Below are positions 12,491 to 19,107 of a stretch of 19,107 nucleotides of DNA, piece after piece. How positions within the stretch are numbered: position 1 is the first letter of the stretch; every line of letters starts with the position of its first letter. A program made the position numbers and the translations under genes. Origin of the DNA: JAYOFM01 sp038117225 (GTDB lineage: Bacteria > Pseudomonadota > Alphaproteobacteria > Rhodospirillales > Casp-alpha2); NCBI GenBank assembly GCA_038117225.1, contig JAYOFM010000077.1, forward strand, positions 1 to 19,107, in the 5' to 3' direction. A model generated the notes under the pieces. The model worked only from the letters and a program-made list of their open reading frames with translations, did no database searches and was not told where the DNA came from.

Positions 12491-14190
12491 TCGACGAACT
12501 GTTTGTCGGCAATGGCCGACACCGGTACCAGAGCGAGGTTCTTCGCCTTCAGGTTCTCGGCCCAGGTGGCGATGCTGCGCAACGATGACGGATACGCCCG
12601 CCCGGCGGCGATGGCCGTGCCCTTGGTACGGATGGCGGCTTCCAAGTCGGCAAGCCGTTGGGTGACGGCACTGCCCGATGGATCGCGGTCGAGGATGACG
12701 TCGACCACTGCTTTGGGCAGGCTAATCTCCGCCGATATCCGCCCCACGGCCGAACGACCGGGCGCACCATCGACGAACATCAACCCGCGATCACGGATGG
12801 CGGTTAGGACGGGTTTTAGCTGGCCTTCCGCGCGCTTGAACTTGGACCCCAGCATGGAGACGACGCCGACGTAGCTGGTCATCTTGCTGAGGACCTGCTC
12901 CAACCGCACCATGTTTTCCTTCAACTGGACGCGGGAATCGAGGGCCAGTGGGCCGCCGTCCTCGATGGGGAAGTTTTCGCTTTCCATGGGCAGGCCGATG
13001 AACACCTCGTGGCCGGCGAGGCGGGCACGCAGTACCCAATCCTCCAGGTCCCGCGCGTAGGGATTGAACATCAGGCTGACTTCCGGCGGCAATTTACGGA
13101 TCGCCGCCATGGTGTTGGCGCGGCTCAGGCCGAGATCGGTGATCAGCAGTGCCAACCGTGGTTTCTGATCGGACGCATCGAACGGTTTGGCATAGGCATC
13201 CATGGGGCGCCGGCCATCCTTGTGGGCGCGCGGCAACGGACCGGACAGACCGTCCTTGCGTTCCAATAGCGCGCCGATCGGCTTCGTCGATAGCTGCTCA
13301 CCCGTTTGGGTCGGGAGCCCGCTGAAGGACTGGGGAACCGAGGCCGCGATGACGATGCCCTGGCCAGGGCCCTGATTAGTGCCAATGATGGCATTCAGTG
13401 ACGGCGCCTGTGTCTGCGTCGGCGCGGACGCTTGATCCGGCGCGGACAATGGCCCCGGGGCCACGGTGCCGGCCGTAGACGATGGCGGCGGCGATGGCGT
13501 CGGTGCGGCGGGTTCGGCGTCCTTTACCGGTGGTGGCGTCAGCGCCGTGGATGCCGGTGATTCGCCGCCATCCACCAGGGCGTTCAGCGAGCCGCCGCGT
13601 GACGGCAACGCCATGGTGACGCGGGTATCGCTATCCGGCACCGGAATCTTGGTTGCCTCGTTCCCGGCGGCGGCAGTCGCCGTCTCCGCGTCCGACGGGC
13701 CCGACAGCATCCACCAGCCGACACCACCGGCGATACCGAGCAGCAACACACCGCCGGCGATGGCGGCGAACAAGAGGGTACGCTTGCGATCGCCGGAACC
13801 ACCTTCGTCGTCCTCGTCCTCGTCCTCGTCGTCGAAATCCGGGATGTCGTCGTCATCTTCGACGAAGTGTTCCTCGTCATCGGGTGCCGCGGCGTATCCG
13901 CCCTCCTCGTCGTCCTCGTCGTCATCCAGATCATCGAAGACTTGGCCTTCGAGTCCGGTGCTGCCGTCCGTCTCCGCGGCGCCACCGCCTGTCATTTCGT
14001 CGTCGTCGTCATCATCGATCAGGTCATCGGCACTGCCGCCAACGACAAGGTCGTCCGTCGCTACATGGTCATCGGCACTCGCATCGGCGTCCGGATCGCC
14101 GTCGAAATCATCGAAATCCTCCTCGACGTCGTCATCTTCATCGACGTCGTCGTCCGCCTTGCCGCGTTTGAACAGCTTTGGAAGCTTCAC
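12487..14190 (-). CDS. Membrane-anchored divergent polysaccharide deacetylase (YibQ family) with hyperacidic tail
   Basis: A 567-aa protein in four parts. Residues 12-134 have no Lys or Arg and are rich in acid: 63 of residues 11-130 are Asp or Glu. A basic DRKR then precedes a single membrane helix (about 138-162), which predicts the acidic tail inside and the rest in the periplasm. Residues about 165-340 are a Pro/Ala/Ser-rich linker. Residues about 343-560 are the YibQ/DUF610 domain (ALLITDLGLS, SLMFNPYA, VFIGLPMESENFP, MLGSKF, FVDG), a NodB-like fold whose catalytic status is uncertain. The start is GTG 14190; an in-frame TGA lies four codons upstream. It follows ctpA by 72 bp and overlaps rppH by 4 bp. 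The place beside envC and ctpA suggests a cell-wall role; the function of the family is not established. Confidence 0.84.
   Translation of the reverse strand: MKLPKLFKRGKADDDVDEDDDVEEDFDDFDGDPDADASADDHVATDDLVVGGSADDLIDDDDDDEMTGGGAAETDGSTGLEGQVFDDLDDDEDDEEGGYAAAPDDEEHFVEDDDDIPDFDDEDEDEDDEGGSGDRKRTLLFAAIAGGVLLLGIAGGVGWWMLSGPSDAETATAAAGNEATKIPVPDSDTRVTMALPSRGGSLNALVDGGESPASTALTPPPVKDAEPAAPTPSPPPSSTAGTVAPGPLSAPDQASAPTQTQAPSLNAIIGTNQGPGQGIVIAASVPQSFSGLPTQTGEQLSTKPIGALLERKDGLSGPLPRAHKDGRRPMDAYAKPFDASDQKPRLALLITDLGLSRANTMAAIRKLPPEVSLMFNPYARDLEDWVLRARLAGHEVFIGLPMESENFPIEDGGPLALDSRVQLKENMVRLEQVLSKMTSYVGVVSMLGSKFKRAEGQLKPVLTAIRDRGLMFVDGAPGRSAVGRISAEISLPKAVVDVILDRDPSGSAVTQRLADLEAAIRTKGTAIAAGRAYPSSLRSIATWAENLKAKNLALVPVSAIADKQFVE
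13789..14157. repeat. Low-complexity GAC/GAT/GAA-rich tract coding the acidic tail
   Basis: The + strand reads as long runs of TCGTCC, TCGTCG and CATCGTC-like units; TCGTCC is repeated perfectly three times at 13808-13825 with a partial fourth copy. It is the coding complement of an Asp/Glu-rich protein segment, not a CRISPR or an intergenic repeat. Hexamer slippage here would change length in frame. Confidence 0.75.
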
Positions 14191-14262
14191 GGCCCCAACT
14201 CATATCCGTCCATGATTGTCGCGCCGCCGGGGATCATCCGCGCGACGGCGTTCACCGTTGCC

Positions 14263-15648
14263 TCAGTTCGCCGCCGCCGCCGCGCTGCCCTGGAATAGCG
14301 CCAGTCCTCGAATCAGATCGAGGGCGCGAGTGAGCTGGTAATCCTGCGGCTTTTCTTCGGCTTTCCCCTCAACCGCCTTCGTGCCGTCCTTCTTTTTGTC
14401 GCCGGTACTGGTCTGGCTCGGTTTCTTGCCGTCATCTTCCTTGCTCTTCTCAGCATCGGCTGGATTTGACTCTTCCTCGTCGCCGTTATCCAGGGCACCG
14501 CGCAGGTTGGCCTCGCGGTTGCGGCGCGGCGCGGCCAGGGTTTCGACCTTTGCTTGCTCGACCAGGATGTCGGGCTCAATACCCTTAGCCTGGATGGAAC
14601 GCCCCGACGGCGTGTAATAGCGCGCCGTGGTCAGCCGCATGCCAACGTTGCCGGGAAGGCGGATGATCGTCTGCACCGATCCCTTGCCGAAGGACTTGGT
14701 GCCCATGATGATGGCGCGGCGATGATCCTGCAGGGCACCGGCGACGATTTCAGACGCCGAGGCGGCGCCGCCGTTGATCAGCACCACCATCGGCCGGCCC
14801 GCCGCCAGATCGCCGACGCGGGCGTTGAAACGCTTGGTGTCTTCGGGCCGGCGTGACCGGGTCGAGACGATTTCACCCTTGTCGAGGAAGGCGTCGGAGA
14901 CATTGATGGCCTGGTCGAGCAGGCCGCCCGGGTTGTTGCGCAGGTCCAGCACGTAGCCCTCGGCCTTGTCGCCGAGTTCCTTGTCGAAGCGCTTGAACGC
15001 CTTGGCGAGGGCGACGTCGGTCTGTTCATTGAACGAGGTGATGCGGACGTAGCCGATCTTGCCCTCAATGCGCGCACGCACGGGATCGATCTTGATCACG
15101 GCGCGGGTGACGGTGACGTCGAACGGCTCGCGCCCGGTGCGGAAAATGGTCAACTTGATGTCCGAGCCGACCCGGCCCCGCATCTTCTCTACGGCGTCGC
15201 CGAGGGTCATGCCCTGCACCGCCTCGCCATCCAGATGGGTGATCAGGTCTCCCGGCTCGATACCCGAACGATGCGCCGGCGTGTCCTCGATCGGCGAGAT
15301 CACTTTGACGTAACCATTCTCCATGGTAACGCGAATACCGAGACCGCCGAATTCACCTCGGGTGTTGACGGTCATTTCCTTGAAGCGCTTGGAATTCATA
15401 TAGCTGGAATGGGGATCAAGGGTCGCCAGCATGCCGGTGATGGCCGCCTCGATCATCTGTTCGTCGGTCAGTTCCTCCACGTATTCACTGCGTACCCGTT
15501 CGAAAACATCGCCAAACAGATTGAGAAAGCGATAGGTGTCGGCGTCGTTTTGGTTTTTCGCATCGACGGCGCCCGCCGGGCCGCCGAGCAGAAAGACCGA
15601 GACGAAGACGGCCGAGAGGGTGGCTTTCGAGAAGTTGCGCGTTTTCAT
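14263..15648 (-). CDS. ctpA: C-terminal processing peptidase (S41 family)
   Basis: Periplasmic serine protease of the CtpA/Prc family, which degrades or processes envelope proteins, including cell-wall hydrolases in several bacteria. A signal peptide is clear (MKTRNFSK, hydrophobic stretch, then GPAGAVDA). Order: N-terminal helical segment (DTYRFLNLFGDVFERVRSEYVEEL), PDZ domain (about 92-180, GGLGIRV to RTGREP), and the S41 core. The catalytic Ser is S297 in GGAASASE, with K322 and Q326 in KSFGKGSVQ, the Ser-Lys spacing (25) of the family. The last 100 or so residues are a charged low-complexity linker ending in a helix (YQLTRALDLIRGLALF). The frame opens further upstream, but ATG 15648 overlaps the envC stop (ATGA), follows AAGGAAAAGG and starts the signal peptide. 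Length 461 aa. Confidence 0.95.
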   Translation of the reverse strand: MKTRNFSKATLSAVFVSVFLLGGPAGAVDAKNQNDADTYRFLNLFGDVFERVRSEYVEELTDEQMIEAAITGMLATLDPHSSYMNSKRFKEMTVNTRGEFGGLGIRVTMENGYVKVISPIEDTPAHRSGIEPGDLITHLDGEAVQGMTLGDAVEKMRGRVGSDIKLTIFRTGREPFDVTVTRAVIKIDPVRARIEGKIGYVRITSFNEQTDVALAKAFKRFDKELGDKAEGYVLDLRNNPGGLLDQAINVSDAFLDKGEIVSTRSRRPEDTKRFNARVGDLAAGRPMVVLINGGAASASEIVAGALQDHRRAIIMGTKSFGKGSVQTIIRLPGNVGMRLTTARYYTPSGRSIQAKGIEPDILVEQAKVETLAAPRRNREANLRGALDNGDEEESNPADAEKSKEDDGKKPSQTSTGDKKKDGTKAVEGKAEEKPQDYQLTRALDLIRGLALFQGSAAAAAN

Positions 15649-16958
15649 CCGCTTGCCTTTTCCTTGTTTGACGCCAGCCACGGCACCGGGTTTATGGGTT
15701 CGCCATTGCGGCGGAATTCTACGTAGAGAACCGGCTTGTCGTTGCCAGTGTTGTTGTTGCCCGAATTGCCACTGACCATCACGCCGACTGGCTCCCCCGC
15801 CAGGACCCATTGTCCTATCGACCCGTCGATGCGGGACATGCCGGCCATCAGGCTATGGTATCCCTCGCTGTGTTCGATGATCAAGAGCAGCCCATAGCCG
15901 CGAAACTGGCCGGCAAAGACAATGCGGCCCTCGTAGGGGGCCACCACCTGGGCGGCCGGCGCCGTCGCCAGGTCAATACCCTTGCGGGTCACACCCTTGG
16001 ACATTGTTTGGCCGAAATGGCCGATGATGCGTCCGACAGCGGGATACGGCAGCCGTCCACGCGCCTTGCTGATCGGTAATTTGGTGAAGCCCTGGGGTGG
16101 CGTCGATGCCGCGACGGCTTTCGTTGCCGGCGCCTTGGCCGGCGGTGTGGAGGTCCGCGTTGTAGGTGTCGGCGCCAGAGCCGCCGATCCTTTCCGCCGC
16201 TGCTGACGATCATCTTCGAGTCGCGCCATCAAGCCACGCAGGCCCTTGACCTCGCGCGCCAACTGACCGAGGCGGCGTTCCTCGTTACGGCTGTCGGTAA
16301 CCGTGCGCCGCACCAACACCGATTTTCGCGCCAGCAGCAGACCGAGTCGCTTGCGCTCCACCGCCAGCGCCTTGGCCGATGCTTCCAGTTCCAGTTTTCG
16401 TCGTCGGGTCTCGAACCGCGTCTTGACGATGAAATCCAATTCCTCGGACAATCGGACGGCACGGCGCTCAATTTCCGGCACCGCGGCGCGCAGCAGGATG
16501 GCGCTGCGCACGGTTTCGGCCGGGCTGGTGGGCTGTGCCACCATGGCTTCGGGCGGATGTCGGGCGACTTTCTGCAGCGCCATCAGGGTGGCGCCGAACT
16601 GGCGCCTGCGTTGCGCCAGGTTTGCCACCTTCGTCGATTGCAGGGATTCCAGCGTTTGCAGGCGCGCCGCGAGATCCGCCGCGGTGCGTTCGTGGGATTG
16701 GATGATCGCCGCCGCCTCAATGAGGTCGCGCCTGAGCGAGACCACCTCGGCTTCCAGTTCAGTCGCCTTGCGTTTCAGGTCCAGGCTCTTGGCGCGACCG
16801 CTTTCCAGTTGGCGCTCGACCTCGCGTAGCCGCGCATCGGTGCCGCTGCCCGCCTTGTTGGCGGCGGCAGCCGAGGATACCGCCATCGTCCCGGCGGCGA
16901 TGATGCAGATCGTGCAAAGAAAGACCGGCAGCAATCGGCGTTGACGCCCTGTCCGCAT
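15645..16958 (-). CDS. envC: EnvC-like murein hydrolase activator (degenerate LytM/M23 domain)
   Basis: A 437-aa exported protein: N-terminal basic and hydrophobic signal segment (residues about 8-33), long coiled coil (about 40-260, heptad-rich REVERQLESGRAKSLDLKRKATELEAE onward), Pro/Ala/Thr linker, then a C-terminal LytM domain from about 301. The LytM fold is recognisable (RKGIDLATAPAAQVVAPYEGRIVFAG and NPVPWL), but catalytic positions are altered: the HxxxD His is R325 (D329 is kept), the YxHL His is S369, and the HxH pair is V410/Y412 in VLYVEF. It therefore should not cleave murein itself. EnvC of E. coli has the same kind of losses and activates AmiA and AmiB at the septum, so a similar role is inferred. 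It is 9 bp after gpmI and overlaps ctpA by 4 bp. An active peptidase is the less likely alternative. Confidence 0.85.
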   Translation of the reverse strand: MRTGRQRRLLPVFLCTICIIAAGTMAVSSAAAANKAGSGTDARLREVERQLESGRAKSLDLKRKATELEAEVVSLRRDLIEAAAIIQSHERTAADLAARLQTLESLQSTKVANLAQRRRQFGATLMALQKVARHPPEAMVAQPTSPAETVRSAILLRAAVPEIERRAVRLSEELDFIVKTRFETRRRKLELEASAKALAVERKRLGLLLARKSVLVRRTVTDSRNEERRLGQLAREVKGLRGLMARLEDDRQQRRKGSAALAPTPTTRTSTPPAKAPATKAVAASTPPQGFTKLPISKARGRLPYPAVGRIIGHFGQTMSKGVTRKGIDLATAPAAQVVAPYEGRIVFAGQFRGYGLLLIIEHSEGYHSLMAGMSRIDGSIGQWVLAGEPVGVMVSGNSGNNNTGNDKPVLYVEFRRNGEPINPVPWLASNKEKASG

Positions 16959-16967
16959 CGACCGTGC

Positions 16968-18545
16968 CTACTCCGCTGCCTGGGTTTCGCTGTCGGCGCT
17001 GCGCAATAGGGAATGTCCGGTCATCGCCGTCGGCTGCGCCAACCCCATGAGGTCGAGCAGCGTCGGCGCCACGTCGGCCAGACGGCCCTCGGCGAGGCCG
17101 GCAACCGCCGCCGGTGCGCCGACCAGAATACTCGGCACCGGGTTCAAGGTGTGCGCGGTGTGCGGATCGTCGCTCGACGGGTCGGCCATCTGTTCGCAGT
17201 TGCCATGGTCGGCGGTCACGAACATGACGCCGCCGGCATCCGTGATGGCGCGCTCCAACCGGCCAAGGCAGTCGTCGATGGTTTCGGCCGCCCGTATGGC
17301 GGCGGATAGAACTCCCGTATGGCCGACCATGTCGCCATTGGCGTAGTTGACGACGATCAAATCGAAGCCACCATCGGCGATGGCGCGTTCCAACTCCGCC
17401 GTCACCTGCGGCGCCGACATTTCCGGTTGCAGATCATAGGTGGCGACCTTGGGCGACGGCACCAGGATGCGCTCCTCGCCGTCGTATATCTGCTCGCGTC
17501 CGCCGTTGAGGAAGAAGGTGACGTGGGCGTACTTCTCGGTCTCGGCGATGCGCAACTGCTTAAATCCGGCCTCGGAGACCGTCTGGCCGAGGATGCCGTC
17601 CAGGTCGACCGACGGGAACATTGCCGGAAAGAACGCATTCAGCTTGTCCGAATATTCGACCATGCCAAGCCGGGCGGCGAAGTCGACGACGCGTGGCCGT
17701 TCAAACCCGTCGAAATCTGGATCGGCGAGGGCGGTGAGGATTTCACGCGCACGGTCCGAGCGGAAGTTGGCCATCAGCAGGCCATCGATATCCGCCATGC
17801 CGGCATACCCGGCGATCGCCGTCGGTTCCATGAACTCGTCGGTCTTGCCGGCATCATAGCTTGCCTGGATCGCGGCAACCGGGTCGTCGGCTTGTTCGCC
17901 CTGACCCATGACCAATGCCGCATAACCCTTGGCCACCCGTTCCCAGCGGTTGTCCCGGTCCATGGTCCAGTAGCGACCGCCGACGGTGGCGACGGAGACG
18001 TCGTCAACCGCAGACAGCACGTCGACGAATCGGGCCATGAAATCGCGCCCCGATTTTGGTGGCGCGTCGCGGCCGTCGAGCAGCGCGTGCAGGCGAACCG
18101 GCACGCCGGCGCCGGCGATAATCGCCGCCAATGCCTCAATGTGTTTCTGATGTGTATGGACCCCGCCATCCGACAGCAGCCCGACCAGATGCGCCGCGCC
18201 GCCCGTTTCCCTCAACCGATCTATGAATGTAATCAGCTCGGGATTCTTGCTGAGGTCGCCGAAATGGATGGCCTTGTCGATACGTGGTAGATCCTGAAGT
18301 ACCACGCGGCCGGCGCCCAGGTTCATGTGTCCGACTTCGGAGTTGCCCATCTGGCCGGCCGGCAGTCCGACATCCTCGGCCGATGCCAGCAATTGGCCGG
18401 TCGGCCACTGTTTGACCATGCGGTCCCAATTGGGCGTCGCCGCCAAAGCGATGGCGTTGTCATCGGCCGGGCCGCGTTTTCCCCAGCCGTCAAGGATACA
18501 CAGCATTACCGGTTTGGGGCGGTCGGCGGTGGGGGGCTTGGGCAT
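16968..18545 (-). CDS. gpmI: 2,3-bisphosphoglycerate-independent phosphoglycerate mutase
   Basis: Cytoplasmic glycolytic and gluconeogenic enzyme interconverting 3- and 2-phosphoglycerate through a phosphoserine intermediate with two Mn2+ ions. The alkaline-phosphatase-superfamily metal site is visible: CILDGWG (D19), the phosphorylated Ser in QMGNSEVGHMNLGAGR (S69), VVNYANGDMVGHTG and VTADHGNCEQM. The inserted phosphotransferase domain carries LHALLDGRDAPPKS and DRDNRWERV. The 525-aa length is normal. ATG 18545 follows a GGAAGG sequence. A near-consensus -10 element (TATATT on the minus strand, about 18580) lies in the 72-bp gap after rlmH, but its -35 is poor. It precedes envC by 9 bp, a pairing common in alphaproteobacteria. 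Confidence 0.97.
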   Translation of the reverse strand: MPKPPTADRPKPVMLCILDGWGKRGPADDNAIALAATPNWDRMVKQWPTGQLLASAEDVGLPAGQMGNSEVGHMNLGAGRVVLQDLPRIDKAIHFGDLSKNPELITFIDRLRETGGAAHLVGLLSDGGVHTHQKHIEALAAIIAGAGVPVRLHALLDGRDAPPKSGRDFMARFVDVLSAVDDVSVATVGGRYWTMDRDNRWERVAKGYAALVMGQGEQADDPVAAIQASYDAGKTDEFMEPTAIAGYAGMADIDGLLMANFRSDRAREILTALADPDFDGFERPRVVDFAARLGMVEYSDKLNAFFPAMFPSVDLDGILGQTVSEAGFKQLRIAETEKYAHVTFFLNGGREQIYDGEERILVPSPKVATYDLQPEMSAPQVTAELERAIADGGFDLIVVNYANGDMVGHTGVLSAAIRAAETIDDCLGRLERAITDAGGVMFVTADHGNCEQMADPSSDDPHTAHTLNPVPSILVGAPAAVAGLAEGRLADVAPTLLDLMGLAQPTAMTGHSLLRSADSETQAAE

Positions 18546-18617
18546 CGGATCAGAGGCCTTCCGGGCAGCGTCGATTCGCGCCTGAATATAGGGACAATGC
18601 GGCGAAATTACGAGGCT

Positions 18618-19076
18618 TCAGTCCCGATGATAGGGATGGCCCTGAAGGATCGACTGGGCGCGGTAGAGCTGTTCGGCGAGCATGCCCCGGACCAGCATGT
18701 GCGGCCAGGTCTGCGGGCCGAAGGCGAGAACCAGGTTGGCGGCCTCGAGCACCACCCCATCGAGCCCGTCGGCGCCGCCGATAATAAACACCAGGTCCCG
18801 ATGCCCGTCGTTGAGCGCGGCCTGTAGGTGGTCGGCGAAATGGCGGCTGCTCAGAGTCTTGCCGCCTTCGTCGAGCGCGACGACGAAGGCGCCATCGGGG
18901 ACTTGGGCGAGCAGACGTTCACCCTCGCGGCGCATGCGTTCAGCCGCTTCCAGCGGCTTCTTTTCCTCGACTTCGCGAAGTTCCGGGGTGGGTTGGACGC
19001 GGGCCGCGAAATGGTCGTAGAGGGCGCGCTCGGGTCCTTGCCTCGCGCGCCCGACGGCGGCGATGATTATTCGCAT
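18618..19076 (-). CDS. rlmH: 23S rRNA (pseudouridine-1915-N3)-methyltransferase RlmH
   Basis: SPOUT-class methyltransferase that methylates pseudouridine 1915 in helix 69 of 23S rRNA on the 70S ribosome, as a homodimer. The 152-aa length is typical. Recognisable segments are the N-terminal MRIIIAAVGR, the helix KKPLEAAERMRREGERLLA, FVVALDEGGKTLSSRHFA, the SAM-binding knot FIIGGADGLDG (about 97-107), and the C-terminus LYRAQSILQGHPYHRD. It is the first complete gene of the envelope run and sits 72 bp before gpmI. Confidence 0.96.
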   Translation of the reverse strand: MRIIIAAVGRARQGPERALYDHFAARVQPTPELREVEEKKPLEAAERMRREGERLLAQVPDGAFVVALDEGGKTLSSRHFADHLQAALNDGHRDLVFIIGGADGLDGVVLEAANLVLAFGPQTWPHMLVRGMLAEQLYRAQSILQGHPYHRD

Positions 19077-19107
19077 GGCTGTGGCCGTTCCTGGTCGAGC
19101 CCGGCGC
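19067..19107 (-). CDS. Possible 3' end of an upstream gene (perhaps rsfS)
   Basis: In the frame overlapping the rlmH start, the sequence from the right edge reads AGLDQERPQPCE and stops at TAA (19067-19069). rsfS (ribosomal silencing factor) very often precedes rlmH, so this could be its last 12 codons, overlapping rlmH by 10 bp. The piece is too short to recognise, and the other frames are also open to the edge, so this is a guess from gene order. Confidence 0.25.
   Translation of the reverse strand, partial: AGLDQERPQPCE

Noticed and set aside
13800..13930. Repeated TCGTCC-like units resembling a short repeat array
   Set aside because: No spacers of constant length and the region is coding; this is low-complexity protein sequence, not CRISPR.
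13466..14215. A serine-rich open frame on the + strand
   Set aside because: The poly-Ser runs are the complement of the Asp/Glu codons of the YibQ-type acidic tail.
17319..18290. A 323-codon open frame on the + strand opposite gpmI
   Set aside because: gpmI is unmistakable on the minus strand; the + frame is a shadow with no family resemblance.
1..19107. Search for a defence, toxin-antitoxin, secondary-metabolite or mobile system
   Set aside because: All long coding frames are accounted for by conserved housekeeping or envelope families; there are no transposase, integrase, nuclease-effector or toxin signatures.

Overview
The window is a dense, GC-rich bacterial chromosomal segment. Protein families, gene order (rlmH-gpmI-envC-ctpA-yibQ-rppH, and uvrC-pgsA with molybdopterin genes) and a petP-like MarR gene divergent from a branched-chain aminotransferase all point to an alphaproteobacterium, probably of the Rhodospirillales. 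This placement is inferred from gene content and order, not from a marker gene. There are no rRNA or tRNA genes, insertion sequences, phage genes, CRISPR arrays or recognisable defence systems. It is ordinary core genome, with a few points worth checking.

Layout. At the left edge lies the 3' part of a periplasmic copper chaperone gene (PCu(A)C, + strand), which converges on a MarR-family regulator (- strand). The regulator is divergent from ilvE (+ strand). The short AT-rich gap between them carries a perfect inverted repeat overlapping a plausible sigma-70 promoter. ilvE ends in an intrinsic terminator whose stem overlaps the 3' end of the convergent VOC gene. From about 2143 to the right edge every gene is on the - strand, in two long runs separated by one 377-bp AT-rich gap.

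Run 1, in transcription order from 9368 down to 2143: uvrC, pgsA, mobB, moeA, moaD, moaE, a HAD phosphatase, a LOG-family protein and a VOC protein. It joins DNA repair, phosphatidylglycerol synthesis and molybdenum-cofactor assembly (MoaD/MoaE make molybdopterin, MoeA inserts molybdenum, MobB supports the guanylylated cofactor), followed by three small metabolic or housekeeping enzymes.

Run 2, from the right edge down to 9746: a possible tail of rsfS, then rlmH, gpmI, an EnvC-like amidase activator with a degenerate LytM domain, the CtpA protease, a membrane-anchored YibQ-type divergent polysaccharide deacetylase with a very acidic N-terminal tail, rppH, a Ca2+/Na+ antiporter, a pteridine-reductase-like SDR and folB. 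Several junctions are 4-bp ATGA overlaps, which suggests translational coupling. EnvC, CtpA and YibQ form a cell-envelope group; the SDR and FolB form a folate/pterin pair.

The gap at 9369-9745 between folB and uvrC is the most unusual non-coding stretch. It has a perfect DnaA-box sequence, two near-matches, tandem AT-rich 9-mers and several inverted repeats. It could be a replication origin or a DnaA-responsive regulatory region, but sequence alone cannot decide this.
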